Positions 10,235-23,500 of a DNA stretch of 64,000 nt are shown here, piece after piece; position 1 is the stretch's first letter, and the number at the start of each line of letters is the position of its first letter. Both the position numbers and the translations under genes were made by a program. The notes beneath the pieces are model-generated. The model saw only the letters and a list, made by a program, of their open reading frames with translations. It did no database searches and had not been told where the DNA came from. This DNA is from Amoebophrya sp. A120 (taxonomy: Eukaryota > Sar > Dinophyceae > Syndiniales > Amoebophryaceae): the NCBI GenBank assembly GCA_905178155.1, contig CAJINV010000003.1, positions 62,001 to 126,000 of the forward strand. The letters run 5' to 3'.

Positions 10235-13200
10235 ATGGCAGCCCGCGAGCAGCAGCAGCAGCCGGGGGGCACCCCGGCCCCGAACGACGAGGTCCTCCCA
10301 AGCGGTTGGGCGCGGGCGTTGAGCGCGGACGGGAAGCCGTACTACTACAACCGCGTGACCATGCAGACGCAGTGGGTGAAGCCGGTGATTGTGTGGAAGG
10401 AGTACACCGTGACGGAGGGCGCGAGCGCAGGGAAGAAATACTACTACAACACGGAAACCAAGAAAACGCAGTGGGAGTGCCCGTTGGATCTATTACCGAG
10501 TACCACTGCAGCAGCAGCAGCGGCGGCGGGTTCCAGCAGCGGTACCACTACTGCTGGGGCGTCGACGTCCGGTATGCCAGGGGCGGCCAAGGTGGAGCAC
10601 ACGTCGATTACGGAGAGCCGCGGACAACAGCAGCAGGCAAACGCCGACAAGTTCCTATCCGCGGAGGAGTTGCGGACGAAGTACCCGACGCCGGAGGACC
10701 GGCGCGCCCAGTTTGTCACTTGCGTGGAGCAATACCTGGACCAGGTGTACAAGGACACCGGAAAATTCAACAAACTCCGGTGGGAGGACGTCGCGAAAAA
10801 GCTGGATGCCAACGACAACCGGTTCCAGCTGATCGAGTCCGGTGGGGACCGGAAGCAAATATTCCACGAGGTGTTGCAGAGAAAAGAGGTGTCCAAGCGC
10901 GACGAGATCCGGAAGGCCAAGCACCACGCGCGCCACGACCTCTTGGAGGTGCTGCGGTCGCGGTGGCCGGGGAAGAAACGGGGCGCGCGGTTCCGCGACG
11001 CCTACGAATTCTGCAGCCAGTTCGACTGTTGGAAGACGCTGCTGGTACAACTTAAATACTTACGCTTTTTTGTCGGATAATTCATATATGCATTTTTGGA
11101 ACACAAAAAAGGTCCTTGTTGACTTTTAGAATCACAAGCACAACGAAGCTGTAAACTGTTCTGAGCTTGATTCACTATCACTGACTTCACTTCACGTTGT
11201 TGCCAAAAAAGGAAAAACTTCCTGCTCTCGAAACCCCTCTCAGGACGACAACGAGCGCGACGAGGTTTTCCAGGAGTTCCAGGACGCGTATGATAAGGAG
11301 GACCGCGAGGAGCGGAAGAAGCAGAAGATGGAGAAGATCGGCGAGTTCGCCCACATGCTGGCGGAGAACCCCGACATTCTGCGGTCGAAGATCACGTATC
11401 AAATGCAAAAATGTCCGGGTCTGGAAGATTGCGAGATTTGTCATGCTTGTCTGGCATGACTGAAAAGTCTGTGATGCGTGTCCAAGAAGAGACCCTTTTT
11501 CTTGTCATGCAAAAACGCAGCTTGTCATGCAGAAAGCGCAACACTGTAGCCCCGAAAATATTTCTCATGCTTGCCTGTGCATTACAGAGCGCTCACTATT
11601 CCCAACGCAGCATTACAAGTTTCCTTACCCAGACATATTTGCAGTTGATATCACGTGGAGGGAAGTGGAGAAGATGTACGAGAAGGACCCGGTGTTCCAG
11701 TGGCTCCACCGGGCGGATGCGTTAGCCGCGTTCGAAAAGTACCTGAAGGAGGTCAGCGCGAAAATGCTCGCGGACGCGAAACGCATGAAGTTCCGGCGGG
11801 AGCGCGACGCGCGGGTGCGGTTCCGAAAGTGGCTCCGAGACCGGACCTGCGAGAGCACGGAAGACTTTAAGCAAATGGAGCAACATCTGGACAAGGAGGA
11901 CAAGGCGCGGGAGGAGTCGCGCAATAAAAGCCGGAAGGGCCGCGACCGCTCCAGCTCGCGCACGAGAAATAATAACCGCGATGACGGGGGTGGGGAAAAG
12001 GAATACCTCCGCGCGCCAACGCCGGACACTCGGTTGATTTGCGTGGACACCACGTGGGCTGAACTCATAAACTGGTATAGAATTTTATGAAATAATTTTT
12101 TTTTGTTCAATCTTCTGACTGGCCACCTGTATCTTGTGTATCTCCGAGTGTAGTTTCTGTGAATGCCTGTGTAGAAGGGTTCCTGCTTGTGCCCACCGCA
12201 GTACCGTTCCCGCTTCGTGAAGATGAAAAATAGCAGGCTGTGATGTACTTGATGGCTAGCCCTGGCATCATACTCTCCACGACAGGTACAACCTCACTGA
12301 GTTGCAGGAATACAAGGACATTCTGGGCGCCACTGGCAGCGGGCCGACTGCGATTTACAACGTCCACGTCGATGGTACGGACTGGTTTTTTGTCGTTCTC
12401 TTCGTAGTTTTTCACAAGTTGGGTACTACATCACAAGTTGGTCTCAACATTGTTCTGCTTGTTGCGACGTATATGCGTACGTATCCTATAGCTGTAGTTG
12501 ACATTGGATGGACTGAGTTCGCGAAGACCGTGCTTTGGCAAAATTCAACATGAGGAAGCTGCAACAATCAAGAAGTAGATGAAAGCGTTTTCAAAATAAT
12601 CCACCACGACCTCCACACACAGATCTGCTGGACAGTTTGAACGAAGACCGGCAGAAACTCCAGGAGATGATGGACCAGGAAAAGGAGAAATCGCGTGGCT
12701 TCGTGCTAACAAAAGATACCACGCTGGAGGAGTTTCGTGATTTTATCCGAAGGCGCCGGAAGATGAACTCGGTGCATATCCGTATCTTGTACAACGAGTG
12801 CGTCAAGGCGGTCGAAGAAGAAAAGATCAGAAACGACAAGGCCGAAAAGAAAAGCCGACAAAAACTGGTACTATACGAACTTTTTTGCTTTTATTTGTTT
12901 CAGACGGAACCGGAAGTGAGAACTTGAACTAGAGACACCTCGTCCTGGCAGCACTCTAATATTGTGTTCACCTGGTGGAACAAGTTCTTCAAGTGGAAGA
13001 AACTTTTTGTCCAGATCACCCGGGCCACTTAGAAAATGGGAAAAGAATAAAAATCTTGCAGAAGCGCAATCCCTCCGCAGGCTTCAAAACTGCCACCCAG
13101 GTGGGGGCGGTGAAAATGTGCAGATCGCCCGGGCCACTTGAAAACCAGAAAAAAGTGAAAAATTGCGCAAAACCGCAGTCCCTCCCCAGGCTCCAAAACT

Positions 13201-15083
13201 GCCAGTCAGCTGCGGGCGGTGAAAATGTCCAGAGCCCTTCGGCCACCTAGAAACTTGAAAAAAAAGGGGAAATGACCGAAAATCGAGAACCCTCGGCAGG
13301 CTTGCAAACTGGCCGCCAAGGGCGGTCCGGCGGGCGCGCGCTTGCGCCATACCATCACGATTGGGAAAAAAAAGTCGGACTAGAAGCGGGCGGAGGCATG
13401 TCCCAAAATCCGCATTTGGTCTGGGTTGTGGGCACAAATTCGGCACCTCCGCCGCGTCTGAAGTGCCCGACTTTGGTTGCCCGGAAGGGTTTCCGGATTT
13501 TCGGCTTTCCACATACCTTCCGGCCCAGGTGGCCAGTTTGTCATGCAGGGGGCTAGAAAGGATTCCCCGCTGCGAAATAGCAGACCGGATTTCGCCTTCA
13601 ATGCTTATCGCAGGAGCCTGCGGGCCGCCGCGGGCGACAGTAGTTGTCCGCGGCCCTTTGCGATAAGCTTTGAATGCGAATCCGGAGGCCCCCGATGACC
13701 CGCGATAGATGGCGAGACTTACTTTCAACCTATGCGCACTAAAACTAGCGGCGTCGACTGACATCCCACCCGGCCGCGGCCATGTTCTGGAAGCGACACA
13801 TGTGGACCCTAGTCTACGTGTTGACTCTAATTAAAGAAGGCTCAAGAAGAAGAAGTGGGATTCTAATTAAAAGAAATGGTGGTGGCAGCCGCGCGGCGAA
13901 AGCGCGGCCCGCGGTTTGGCTTTCGCGCTGGTTAGATTTTCGCGCACGCATTTGGTTACCAATATCGCCCTCCGGGCGCGATCTTCATATTGTGTTCACC
14001 TGGTGGAACAAGTTCTTCAAGTGGAAGAAACAAGAGCTCAAGCGGGAAAAAGAATTTAACAACCACTCGACAAAAATATAAAATAAACCGCAAAAGGTGC
14101 AATTCCTCGCTGAGAACAAGAACGTGGGGCCGGAACTGGCTTACAAGGACGCCGACAAGATGTTCAAGAACGAGAAGCTGTGGAACGCCGTGGCTCCGAC
14201 GGCCCGCCAAGCCATGTTTTACACCTTCATCGAGCAAATTTCGAAAATGAACGACGAAGACGAGGCGTACAAGAGCGGCAGTGCACACAGCGGCGACAGC
14301 GACTTTTCGCCCGACGATAAAAAAACTACTCGTCGTCGAGATATCAAAGACCGGGGCGACAACAATAGGCGCGGTGACCACCGTCCTGCTCGCGGGAACA
14401 ACAACAAGAAGCAGCCGGCACGCGGTCGCCGTAACGACAGCCGCGACGATAGTTCATCAGATAGGGATAACAATCCTCGCGGAAGAAGGGCTTCACGAAA
14501 GAAGAACAACGCAGGAACTACTACTACCGGCGGCAAAAATCGGCGCAACGAGCGCCGGGGGCGTGGAAGAAGTGAGGAGGAGGAGGAGAGTGGCGACAGC
14601 TATGAACTCTCCGCCGAAGAGGACTCCGACGAGGAGCCAGAAGATCATAAGCGCAGTAAGGCGGGACGCAAATCCACTGGTGCGAAGCGAAAGCGAGCTG
14701 AGAGCACTGGGGATGATGAGGACGGTGCTGACGAGGCGGCGCCAACCCCGAAACGCCCCAAGAAGAAGGACAAATTACAGAAAGACGACAATAAACAAGC
14801 GGGAGGTGATAGGAGTACTGCTGCGGCTAAAGCAACGACGTCCAAAGACGACAAAGACGGTGGGGACAAAGGAAGGAGGAAGAGCGCCGATGGGGAGAAA
14901 GCTAAGGCCGTTTCAACCCGCGACGAAAAGAGGCCGAAGAAAAAAGCCGACAAAAATATGGTCGACAGCGGTGAGGAAAGCGAAGAGCAAGAAAAGCGGC
15001 AGAAAAAGAAGAAAGACGAAGACGACGATGACCGTGCGGAGAAAAAGGAGAAGAAGAAAAAGAAGGACAAGAGAAAGGAGTGA
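10235..15083 (+). CDS. PRP40-like pre-mRNA processing factor (WW-FF protein), six exons
   Basis: Exons: 10235-11044, 11244-11396, 11656-12074, 12286-12374, 12623-12867, 14097-15083; 900 residues, phases consistent. Two WW domains (about residues 20-50, GWARALSADGKPYYYN; and 54-87, GKKYYYNTETKKTQWECP) are followed by several FF domains (examples: FVTCVEQYLDQV; ILRSKITWREVEKMYEKDP; VQFLAENKNVGPEL). This is the layout of Prp40, the U1 snRNP factor bridging 5' and 3' splice sites. The last ~250 residues are a Lys/Arg/Asp/Glu-rich disordered tail. Introns are GT-AG except the family A introner at 11397-11650. The last intron (12868-14096) carries a repeat-rich insertion; an alternative exon in it cannot be excluded. 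Confidence 0.88.
11397..11650. mobile_element. Introner A1 in PRP40-like gene
   Basis: 254 bp. Left TIR TATCAAATGCAAAAATGTCC, right end CAGACATATTTGCAGTTGATA read as its complement. Duplication TCACG at 11392-11396 and 11651-11655. Excision keeping one copy gives ...KITWREVEK inside an FF domain. A GT-AG alternative at the same edges would create an immediate stop. Confidence 0.92.
13012..13335 (+). repeat. 109-bp tandem repeat, three diverged units
   Basis: Units begin at 13012, 13121 and 13230, each starting CAGA(T/G)C and containing GGGCCACTT-like, CAAAACTGCC-like and GCGGTGAAAATG segments. The third unit is the most diverged. Confidence 0.75.
13585..13685. repeat. Long imperfect hairpin
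   Basis: The left arm 13585-13611 (CCGGATTTCGCC...GCTTATCGC) is complementary to 13660-13685 (GCGATAAGC...GCGAATCCGG). An inner stem GGGCCGCCGCGGGCGACA / TGTCCGCGGCCC lies at 13622-13656. Confidence 0.7.
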
Positions 15084-16043
15084 CGTTCTTGTTTAAAACT
15101 GGTCAGTCGCTGACGCTGGCGATGCTGCTACAGCGGAAGTCTTAAGAACCCATCACTTTAAGTAGTGGATTGTCCCCCAACTCAAGAAACTCAAATGTTT
15201 TTACACTTAAAGAAAAGTAGAAATGGAAATCCAAAAAAGAAATCCAAAGACTACACTCAGCGACTTCGTTTAATATTTTCACCAAGGCCAAGGCGGAGCA
15301 CAGAGGCATGTGGTTCAAATGCGGTTCTACAGCAGAGATGTGTGCTCGGTCGTTCGCATATTGAGTTGCACGTCTACAACTTGGCGTCTGTATTGCAGCG
15401 CGGAAAGTCGCGACGCAGCATAAATTTCTGAACCGGTAGTACGAAGCGACAGAACAACTTTGGCTTTCGGAGCCGAGGCGATTAAACACACAAAACATGT
15501 GCAGCACTCCCTCGTTGCGACTGTCACTTTTTGACACTGTGTTCCACTCCGCTGAAAATGAGATCCGCAGTCGTGCTGTAGTTGCATACACTACTCTGTT
15601 TCATCCTGTATTCTTCGTCTTCTTTTTTCTCTTCGTTTTCCTGTCGTCTGGAAAAGGTCGTAAATCGCGATTTTTAATCGCAATTGTCGTCGTAGTGCTC
15701 GTCGCTCTCGTGTTCGTTTTATGGAAATCGATGAAATTTCGTGTGTCTTTTTCTGCTAAGTAGAGAGGAAGAGATTGTTGTCGTTCGTGAAGATTATGTC
15801 GAAGCTCACAATCGACCGATCATGCCAGCCCCTGTGTGTTTTGTGCAGACAGTGCGAAAAAAAAGATTGACATAGATTTCGGCTCTAAAAGTAATAGGAG
15901 CTTGAGGTTTTTTCCGCAAACTGCACAAGTTAGTACAACTACAAACATTTTTGTTCTTGTTTCGCTACTTTTCCTTCGTACTATATTCGTTTCTTCTACT
16001 ACCATCGATCAGGGACGGGTCTAGGTCTTCATCAAGAACCACT
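15084..16043. other. Intergenic, nothing firmly supported
   Basis: An open frame at 15497-15763 would encode two hydrophobic stretches, but its composition is T-rich and unlike neighbouring exons, so I do not call it. Confidence 0.55.
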
Positions 16044-16559
16044 ATGGCACATCCTGTTCCGGAGAAGATAACAGACGAGGGGTGGCAGGTTATGTTCCAC
16101 GCCACGACCTCCTCCCGCGCGTCTTCGATTTTAGCGGAAAACCGCTTTCGCCCCGGCACGGGCGGGTTTTTGGGGGGTAACATGTACTTTTCGAAAGCGG
16201 TCCACGAAGCTAAAAAGCGGCAGCGGCGTCCTCCGGGCGATAAGACCTGCGTGGTGCTGCAGGCAAGCGTTTTCCTTGGGAGATGCGGGCATTTCCGTAA
16301 AGGGTCCGGCACGGTAGGAATTACCGGAGAGATTTTGCATGCGAACAAACTGAACTCTGCGAAGGTGGCGGACGCGGACCAGGACTCGTACTGCCTGTGT
16401 GCCACGAAGAACTACAAAAAGAACCCCACGAAACGGATTAAAAATATCGCGCGCTATGATGTACCGGCGGCTTCTCCGCAAAAGAGAGGAAAGCAGGAGG
16501 ACACGACCTCAGAGACCGAGGTCGCGCAGCCGCCCACGAAGAAACGCCGTATGAGATGA
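16044..16559 (+). CDS. PARP-like ADP-ribosyltransferase-fold protein
   Basis: Intronless, 171 residues. The core WQVMFHATTSSRASSILAEN followed by FRPGTGGFLGGNMYFSKA resembles the ART/PARP pattern, with a His in FHAT and a Tyr in MYFS as NAD-binding candidates; the third catalytic residue is not obvious. A downstream strand CVVLQASVFLG and a basic C-terminal tail with KKRR (possible nuclear signal) follow. It probably modifies protein or nucleic acid with ADP-ribose, or has lost activity. A divergent fold relative is the main alternative. Start chosen at the ATG just before the conserved core. Confidence 0.65.
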   Translation: MAHPVPEKITDEGWQVMFHATTSSRASSILAENRFRPGTGGFLGGNMYFSKAVHEAKKRQRRPPGDKTCVVLQASVFLGRCGHFRKGSGTVGITGEILHANKLNSAKVADADQDSYCLCATKNYKKNPTKRIKNIARYDVPAASPQKRGKQEDTTSETEVAQPPTKKRRMR

Positions 16560-17579
16560 GAGTGAATAAAGGTTTTGCCTGCGGATGTGTGTTTCTTTTT
16601 GTTCATGTACTTACTGTTTCCAAATCCTTATTCCAATCTTATTTCGTCGACGGAACGCAAATAAATTGAAATTTTGAAACGAACTACAGAAAATTTTGCA
16701 AGGAACTACAGAACTCCCATCTCATTTACAATCCATCAAATCTGGTGGTGTGAACTACGTGTCCGAATAATCAAGAGAAAAACTTTCGGTGTACTATCTG
16801 GTATGCTTTTGAATTGTGGAGAGAGTCTCGACAGCACGAGGGCGGCAACTGTTATTGTGGCATCTGCCTCTGTGCTGATGCATTACGGTATTTCAATTTT
16901 TTCTCGGGCGCGTGATAGTACGCAATCTTGTTCTTGACTTTATCTACCGACAATTACGCTACGTGTGTGATGAACGCGAACTCATATTTCCATTTCTGTC
17001 GATTTCTTGTAGCAGGACTCATATCTTAATCTTGCATGATCTCTCCATGTATAGGAAGTTCTTCACCAGTTGTGTATCGAGTTGTTGCAACAGGTCCATT
17101 TTTTCCCTAACCCCATGATCCATCCCTCATTCCCCTCCAATTCTTATTTCACCAGCACCGGATCTTCCAGGTCTTTGAAATCGTTACCCGCGTAGTTCCT
17201 GTACAAGCAGCGTAGTAACCAACTACATGAAGCAATGTTCTGTAGTCATAGTCGCTCTACTACCAACTTGCCCCCGAGGAGGACGAGGGCTGCAATTCGT
17301 GCAACAGCAAACAATAAAAGCGTCACCTGCATAAATTTTCACGCCTCATGATTTTCAACTTAGCGCTGGTTTCGAGCCCTGTCGAGGGCCGCTGTAGTAA
17401 CGTCTTCTAGCAAGTAGTCCTTGTCGCAAAGAGAGGAAGTGTCTGTTTTTAGGTAACGTATTCTAGTACGCCTTCTTCGACGTAGTGAACAACTCCGTTA
17501 AAACTTGTAAAGGGAGGTGGACTATAATAGTTTTTGTTTTGTGCCGTCCACTACAACTGCTGCGCGGAGAGCAAAAATC
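16560..17579. other. Intergenic and possible 5' leader of the fusion gene
   Basis: No convincing gene. An in-frame ATG at 17517 would add 21 residues to the next protein. Confidence 0.55.
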
Positions 17580-20500
17580 ATGATCACCTTGCAGTACGGA
17601 TTTGGGTTGGGATGTATTCTGATCATCTCTCTTTTGTGGAATGCGATGGGGATCCTGGAGCAGTGGTTATTCACGGCCGGCCGGTTTCCCCATCCGGTAT
17701 TGGTGATGGTGTATCAAATGTAAAAATGTCGGGGTCTGGAAGATTGCCAGGTTTGTCATGCACGTTTTGCATGACTCCTGATGTCTGTGATGCATGCCCT
17801 AGCATCACAGATTTTGCGAGGGCTACCTGATGCCTATACCGCATGACAAACGCTCTTTCCGTGTAGCAAAACTTGGACTTTCTTTGCTGCTCATGCAATA
17901 CAGATTTTTTTACAATCCAAAATCAGCATGACAAGTTGGATTCTTCCAGACCCAGACATTTTTACATTTGATATGGTGCTTCTGAATGCCTATTACCTTT
18001 TGTACGCCCTGTACTTCTTCATTTTCCCCGCCGAGTTGCAGAAGGTGCTCCGCGGCAAACTCTGGTATCTGCGGTTTCGCATTCGCGTGGAGGCGGAGCA
18101 GAGTGAAGGGGGTCCGGTGCAAGATGAACTACAGCACGGTTATCTTTCTACCAATGGAACGAGGGTAGGTCCTCAACATCCCGACCTAACTCCCCCGAGC
18201 TCTACTTTCCTGGAGGATGTCAAAGAGGAGGAAGTGGGTGGAAACTATTTCGACGGCAGCGGGCCCACCCACCTTCTAGCGAACAAGCCACTAGCTGCGC
18301 CGGGAAATAACTTTTCACCGCAGAACGCGAACCGACCGGCGGCCAGGACGGCCGGTGCGGTGGAAGATTTCTGGAGACCCGCTGCCTTGTCCGACGAGGA
18401 GCGTGCGTTCGAAGCTCTGGAGGAGCCCCCGCAACGCGTGGTTTACAGCCAAAACGACCATGGTAATGCTGAGGAATTATCCTCCGAGTCCGACGACGAA
18501 GACGAGGTCGTCTTGTCCAGCGACGAGGACGAAATTCTGTCGGAGGTTCAGGTGGTGGAGGACCTGGACTTTTCCCCCGCTGGCATCGTGGACGCGGTGG
18601 AAAAGCGGCGGGCGTCGCTGGACGCCCTCGCGCCGCGGTCGCCCACGGTGTCCAAAGGCGCGGCGATCTACCGCGAGCGCAGCTTCGACCTGGGGGGCAA
18701 CGAGATTTTGACGGGCGGTAAAAATCTTCAAGCGGGGGAGACACACAGGGCCTCCCGGCGGTCGTCAAAGCCGCGCACTAATCAGACGGGGGTGCCGAAA
18801 CTCGACCGGTTGGAGGTGGACGGCCTCCAGCGGGCCCGCACCACCAACCAAGACGCGGCGTACCTGAAACGGGAGCGCCGCAAGGGTGGCGTGGTTGGGA
18901 CCTACTCAAATGCTGGGCTGTTGGGTTCTTTCCGGAGCAACGCGGAATATCTCCGGGGGATCAAGCCGAAAATGACGCAGAGGCACGCGGAGATGCTGGT
19001 GCGCACGCTGGCCCAGAATCTGGACAACTACCCGCTCTCGAGCAAGACCACGCAGATGCTGCACAACGTTTTGTCGGCTGCCGGGATGACCAGTACTAGC
19101 ACAGGCGCTGGTACAGCAACCGGTGGTGGTGCAGCAACAGCAGCGAGGACCGCGAAGGCGCTCCGCTGGCAAGAGCAAAATCAAAATGCTAGCACAACTA
19201 CCCCGCTGCACCAGCGGAACAAACCGTTTTTCAGCGACAAGCCTTTCACGCTGGGCAGCGCGTTAAAGAACATCAACCCGGATGAAAATAACGTGAATAA
19301 AAACAGCAGCACATACCAGCCCCCGACGTTGCCAGACGGAGGGGAGCCGGGGGTACTAAAAGACAGCAATTCTCTGTTGAACAAGAACCACATGAGCGCC
19401 GCGAGCTTAGCGTCGACGACCACCGGTGGCTATCAACTGTAAAAATGTCTGGGTCTGGAAGAATGCAAGTTTGTCATGCTAAATCTGAAGCATGCAAGAA
19501 TCTGTGTTGCATGATTACCAAAAGTCGTCCAGTTTTGACCAAGTCGGGAGGGAGTTTCTTATGCAGGATAGGCATGAGAGAGATCGCACAGAATCTGTCA
19601 TGCTAGGTCCTGCATTCCAGGCTTCATGGGTCATGGAAAAGCTGCATGACAAATCGCGCATTCTTCCAGACCCAGACATTTTTGCATTTGATAGTGGCGG
19701 GACTGCGACGATGGATTCCACCGTGCAGTTGACCAGTTTAACTCTGTCCCCTCCAACTTTGGCCGCGCGGCCTGCATCACCCCCGGGCGGAGCGACGGGT
19801 AGAGGTGTACCAGAGCACCCGATTGGTATACAGGACAACATGACAGAGACGGATAGACATCAACTACCGGAAGATGATAGTCGCACCATTTTTGGCTTAC
19901 ACACGACAAAAAACCCCAACTCGCCGCAGCCCAAACAGCCGACCCGACCGGCACTACAACTACCGCAGCAGAACGTGCCGCTACTCGAGGAACCGCTGCT
20001 GCAGCCGAGCAAGTCCCGTTCGGCGGAGATTAACAATGAGATGAACATCAATACCTTGCGATCGAACTCCAACACTTTCCAGCTGGCCTTTGATCCGATC
20101 TCGATGAGCATGCGGCGGCCGCCGGGCGTGAGCGCGCGCATCCGCGACCCGACTTGGGACCTGAGTCTGGACGAGAGCGTACCGTGAGGAAAAATCCCCC
20201 CTCCCCATATTCAAAACGTATGTTCCTAAAACTTTGCGATGCTGATTTGTGGCCACAAATCCTGTCTCTCTTGCAAGAAGGCAAATCCAAAGAATTCGCC
20301 GCCTTATGGAGGCAATTTGTAATGCTGTTTCACGTACATGGCAGGCCTCTGTCATGCTAAGTGCCTACAACAAAACACCCCCCGCAGGCTGAGGCTTTGC
20401 CTGTAGTGCCTCACTGCAAGACAGGGCTGATTTGTGTGCACAAATCCAGCAACAGAAGTTTCCGTTTCAATATGGGGAGGGGGGATGTTTCACTTTGATA

Positions 20501-23500
20501 GAGCGACCCGAGCGGAAGCACGTACTCCCTCCGCATCCCTGTGCAGCTGGAACCCGAAACGCTCGCGCTGCTGCAGCAGGAGCTGAAGCAGCGGGGCAAT
20601 TCGGTGTTCGACCCGCGGAACAGCCTGTCCGTTGGCATAGGCGGCAGCGTAGAGGAGGACGAGGATTCGCAGGGCAACTGGAGCAAGCGGATCCCGGAGT
20701 TGGACACGCTCGTGACCGTGTCCCCCGGCGAGATGATCGAGCTGGTGGAGGTGACGCCCGGCACCAAGTTTCCGCTGTGGGAGACGCTGCTGCGGCCGCT
20801 GGGTATCGGCCTTTTGTTCATGGGCGCCACCTTTCTGGACATGCTGGCCATGCAGTTCACCACGCTCAGTTCCGCGACCCTGGTGGGCCGCGTTAATTCG
20901 GTCACCATCTACATCGCATCCATCTTCTTCCTCGGGGAACCCTCGGTACCCGCAAAGTGGCTGGGCGTCGCGCTCTGCCTCTCTGGATGCGTCCTCGTCC
21001 TACATTTAGACGCGGTGAGTGCAGCGGAAAGTGGTGGTAGTGGAGGGGAGAGTAGAGCAACATCTTCTTCATCTACTTCCGATGGAACTACAGGATCGTC
21101 CTCAACACCTGGAACATCGGCTTCGAATCCAGCGTCATCTTCAAACGCGGTCCTGCAGAAGGAGTACCCCTACGCGCTTTACGGCGATCTGGCCGCCCTG
21201 TTCGCCGTGATTTTCTACACGGCCTACGCGATCACGCTGAAGAGGTTCGTGAAAACGACCGCGGACACGATGTGGACTCTTACTCTCACCTATCCTGAGT
21301 GAAAACGTCCCCGCCCCAGAGTTGTCATGCAGATTGGCAATGACAGGAACATTTGTGATGCGCTTTCCCATGATAGGCATTTCCAATCGTGTTTTGGAAT
21401 TTGTCATCCTGCAAACAGGATAACAGATGGATTTGTAATGCGGCTGTCCTCGCCAACCTGCACTCCACTACGGACTGCAACTTGTCATGCCTGACTGCCA
21501 AAGCTTCTGGATTTGTGTTGCGAGATCCCGATCTTGACTTTGGGGTGCGGACGTTTTTACACAGGATGTCACTGGGTGCTTCTTCACGTTCCTCGGGATT
21601 CCGGGGTACTACTTTTTCGCGCCGGAGTTCATCACCGGCGCCTACGCGTCCGCGTTGATCGAGGCCTTCACCATCCCCTACCTAGTCGCGAGCTTCATGT
21701 TCCTCGGCGTGATCGGGGGGGCGGGCAGCAACTACCTCTGGGTGCGCAGCTGCCAGATCGTGGGTCCGACGATGTTATGCAATGCAAAAATGTCTGGGTC
21801 TGGAAACATGTAAACTTCTGATGCGTATTTGAGACCAGAAAAAAATCTGTCATGCATGGACCGCAAAAGTTGCATGCTCATTTCTTGCCACCAAAAGAGG
21901 GAACTTGTCATTTGGATTAGGCATCGCCTAACCTGCTCAAAACCTGTGTTGCTAGGACTGGCATGCTAGACCTTCTGTGTCATGCACAAACAGCATCACA
22001 AGTTTCCAGACCCAGACATTTTTACAATCCATACATGCTGGCGGTCGGGTTAAACATCTCCATCCCCATCTCCATGCTGTGGGACCGGTTCGGCCGCGGC
22101 TTTGTGGAAGCAACCAGTCCGCTGAAGCTGTTTGCCGCTTCGTTAGTCGTGGTGGGCTTTTTACTCGTGATTTACATCGACACGTTAATCAACGAAGAGG
22201 AAGGAAAACAAGAAGATCAAGAAGACGAGCGCGCGATGGACGAAGCTGACCTTCGAGCCGATATTAACGCTGCATCAGAACAACAGCCAGGGCCGCGCTT
22301 GCCCGGCACCATTCCGAGCAGAAACAGTACGTTTGAGCAACTGCGCAGCCGGACGTCGATCGGCGTTCAGGACGACGCGGTGGCGCTGGTGTTGCCTTCC
22401 TTCCTATCGCAAGGAAAAATCCCCCCTCCCCATATTGAAGAGGTAGGTTTTCGAAAATTTGTGTTGCTGATTTGAGGTCACAAATCATGTTTGTGCTGCA
22501 AGAAGACAAGGGCAGCAGCTTCCGTCCCATTATGGAGCCGGTTTGTCATGCTGTTGAGCCAACATCACGGACGCTTTTCATGCTAAGCGCCTAAGTCAAA
22601 GCCTCTCTACTCAGGCTTGATATGGGTCTGCAGTCCTCTCCAGCAAGACAAATGCGATTTGTGTACTCAAATACTGCATCACAAATTTCGTTTTCGATAT
22701 GGGGAGGGGGGATTTTTCTTTTTGATACTTCCCTGCAAACCCGCTGCTGAGTCCGCGCGCAGGTCGGGATGGTACTACGGATCATCATGTGCAAGGAGGG
22801 AAAAGAACTGAAGGAGAGATGGAAAATGGCGACAAAATGATGCATATCAAATGTAGAAATGTCTGGGTCTGGAAGCTTGCCAGGTTTGTCATGCATATTT
22901 TGAAGGACTCATGATGTCTGTGATGCATGCTCTAGCATGACAGATTTTTAGAGGCCTTTGTGATGCCTCTACCGCATGAGAAATGCCCTCTCCGGGTAGC
23001 ACAAACGGGAGTTCTGTTGCTGGTCATGCAATGCAAATTTTTCTAGAATCCAGAGACAGCATCACAAGTTCCAACCTTCCAGACCCAGACATTTTTCCAT
23101 GTGATAATGCAACAGGAGTCGTGCCTCGGTTTTTTCGCGGGCGCGTTGCTGCCCCTCGACTGGAATCGTCGCGATCTCGTCCGATGGCTGCTGACGCCCT
23201 ACTACCTATGAACTGCAAAAGTATCGCACTAGTAGAAATTGCATTACAAATCGACTGTGCATTACAAATTGAATTCGTAATGCGGATTTACCTTAGCAAA
23301 AAGCATAAACGCAATTAGTACGAGTACGATACTTTTGCACAGGATACTACCCCCCGTTGCCTAGTTTCCTCTCCGGGTCGACCGCCTCGTTTGACGCGCT
23401 CGCGGCCGAGACACGTAAAGCAAACACGATGAAAAGCTCCAAGCCGTCGTCTGCTCCTGCACCGAAAAAGAACAAGAAGTGGCGCGCGCTGAAGAACCTG

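Larger units (their letters stand above)
12959..14031 (+). repeat. 45-bp direct repeats bracketing ~1 kb inside the last PRP40 intron
   Basis: Identical 45-bp copies at 12959-13003 and 13987-14031, spacing 1028 bp. Each contains an open frame reading VFTWWNKFFKWKK with GC-rich third positions, as if derived from an exon. The enclosed DNA holds a 109-bp tandem repeat and a long hairpin. Confidence 0.75.

Noticed and set aside
20432-20896. Arg/Ala/Gly-rich ORF overlapping the DMT exon
   Set aside because: A shadow of the true frame 20506-21290, which carries the transporter helices.
22748-22750. TGA as the end of the DMT gene
   Set aside because: It is out of frame; the frame kept after removing introner B2 reads CTG CTG AGT through this site.
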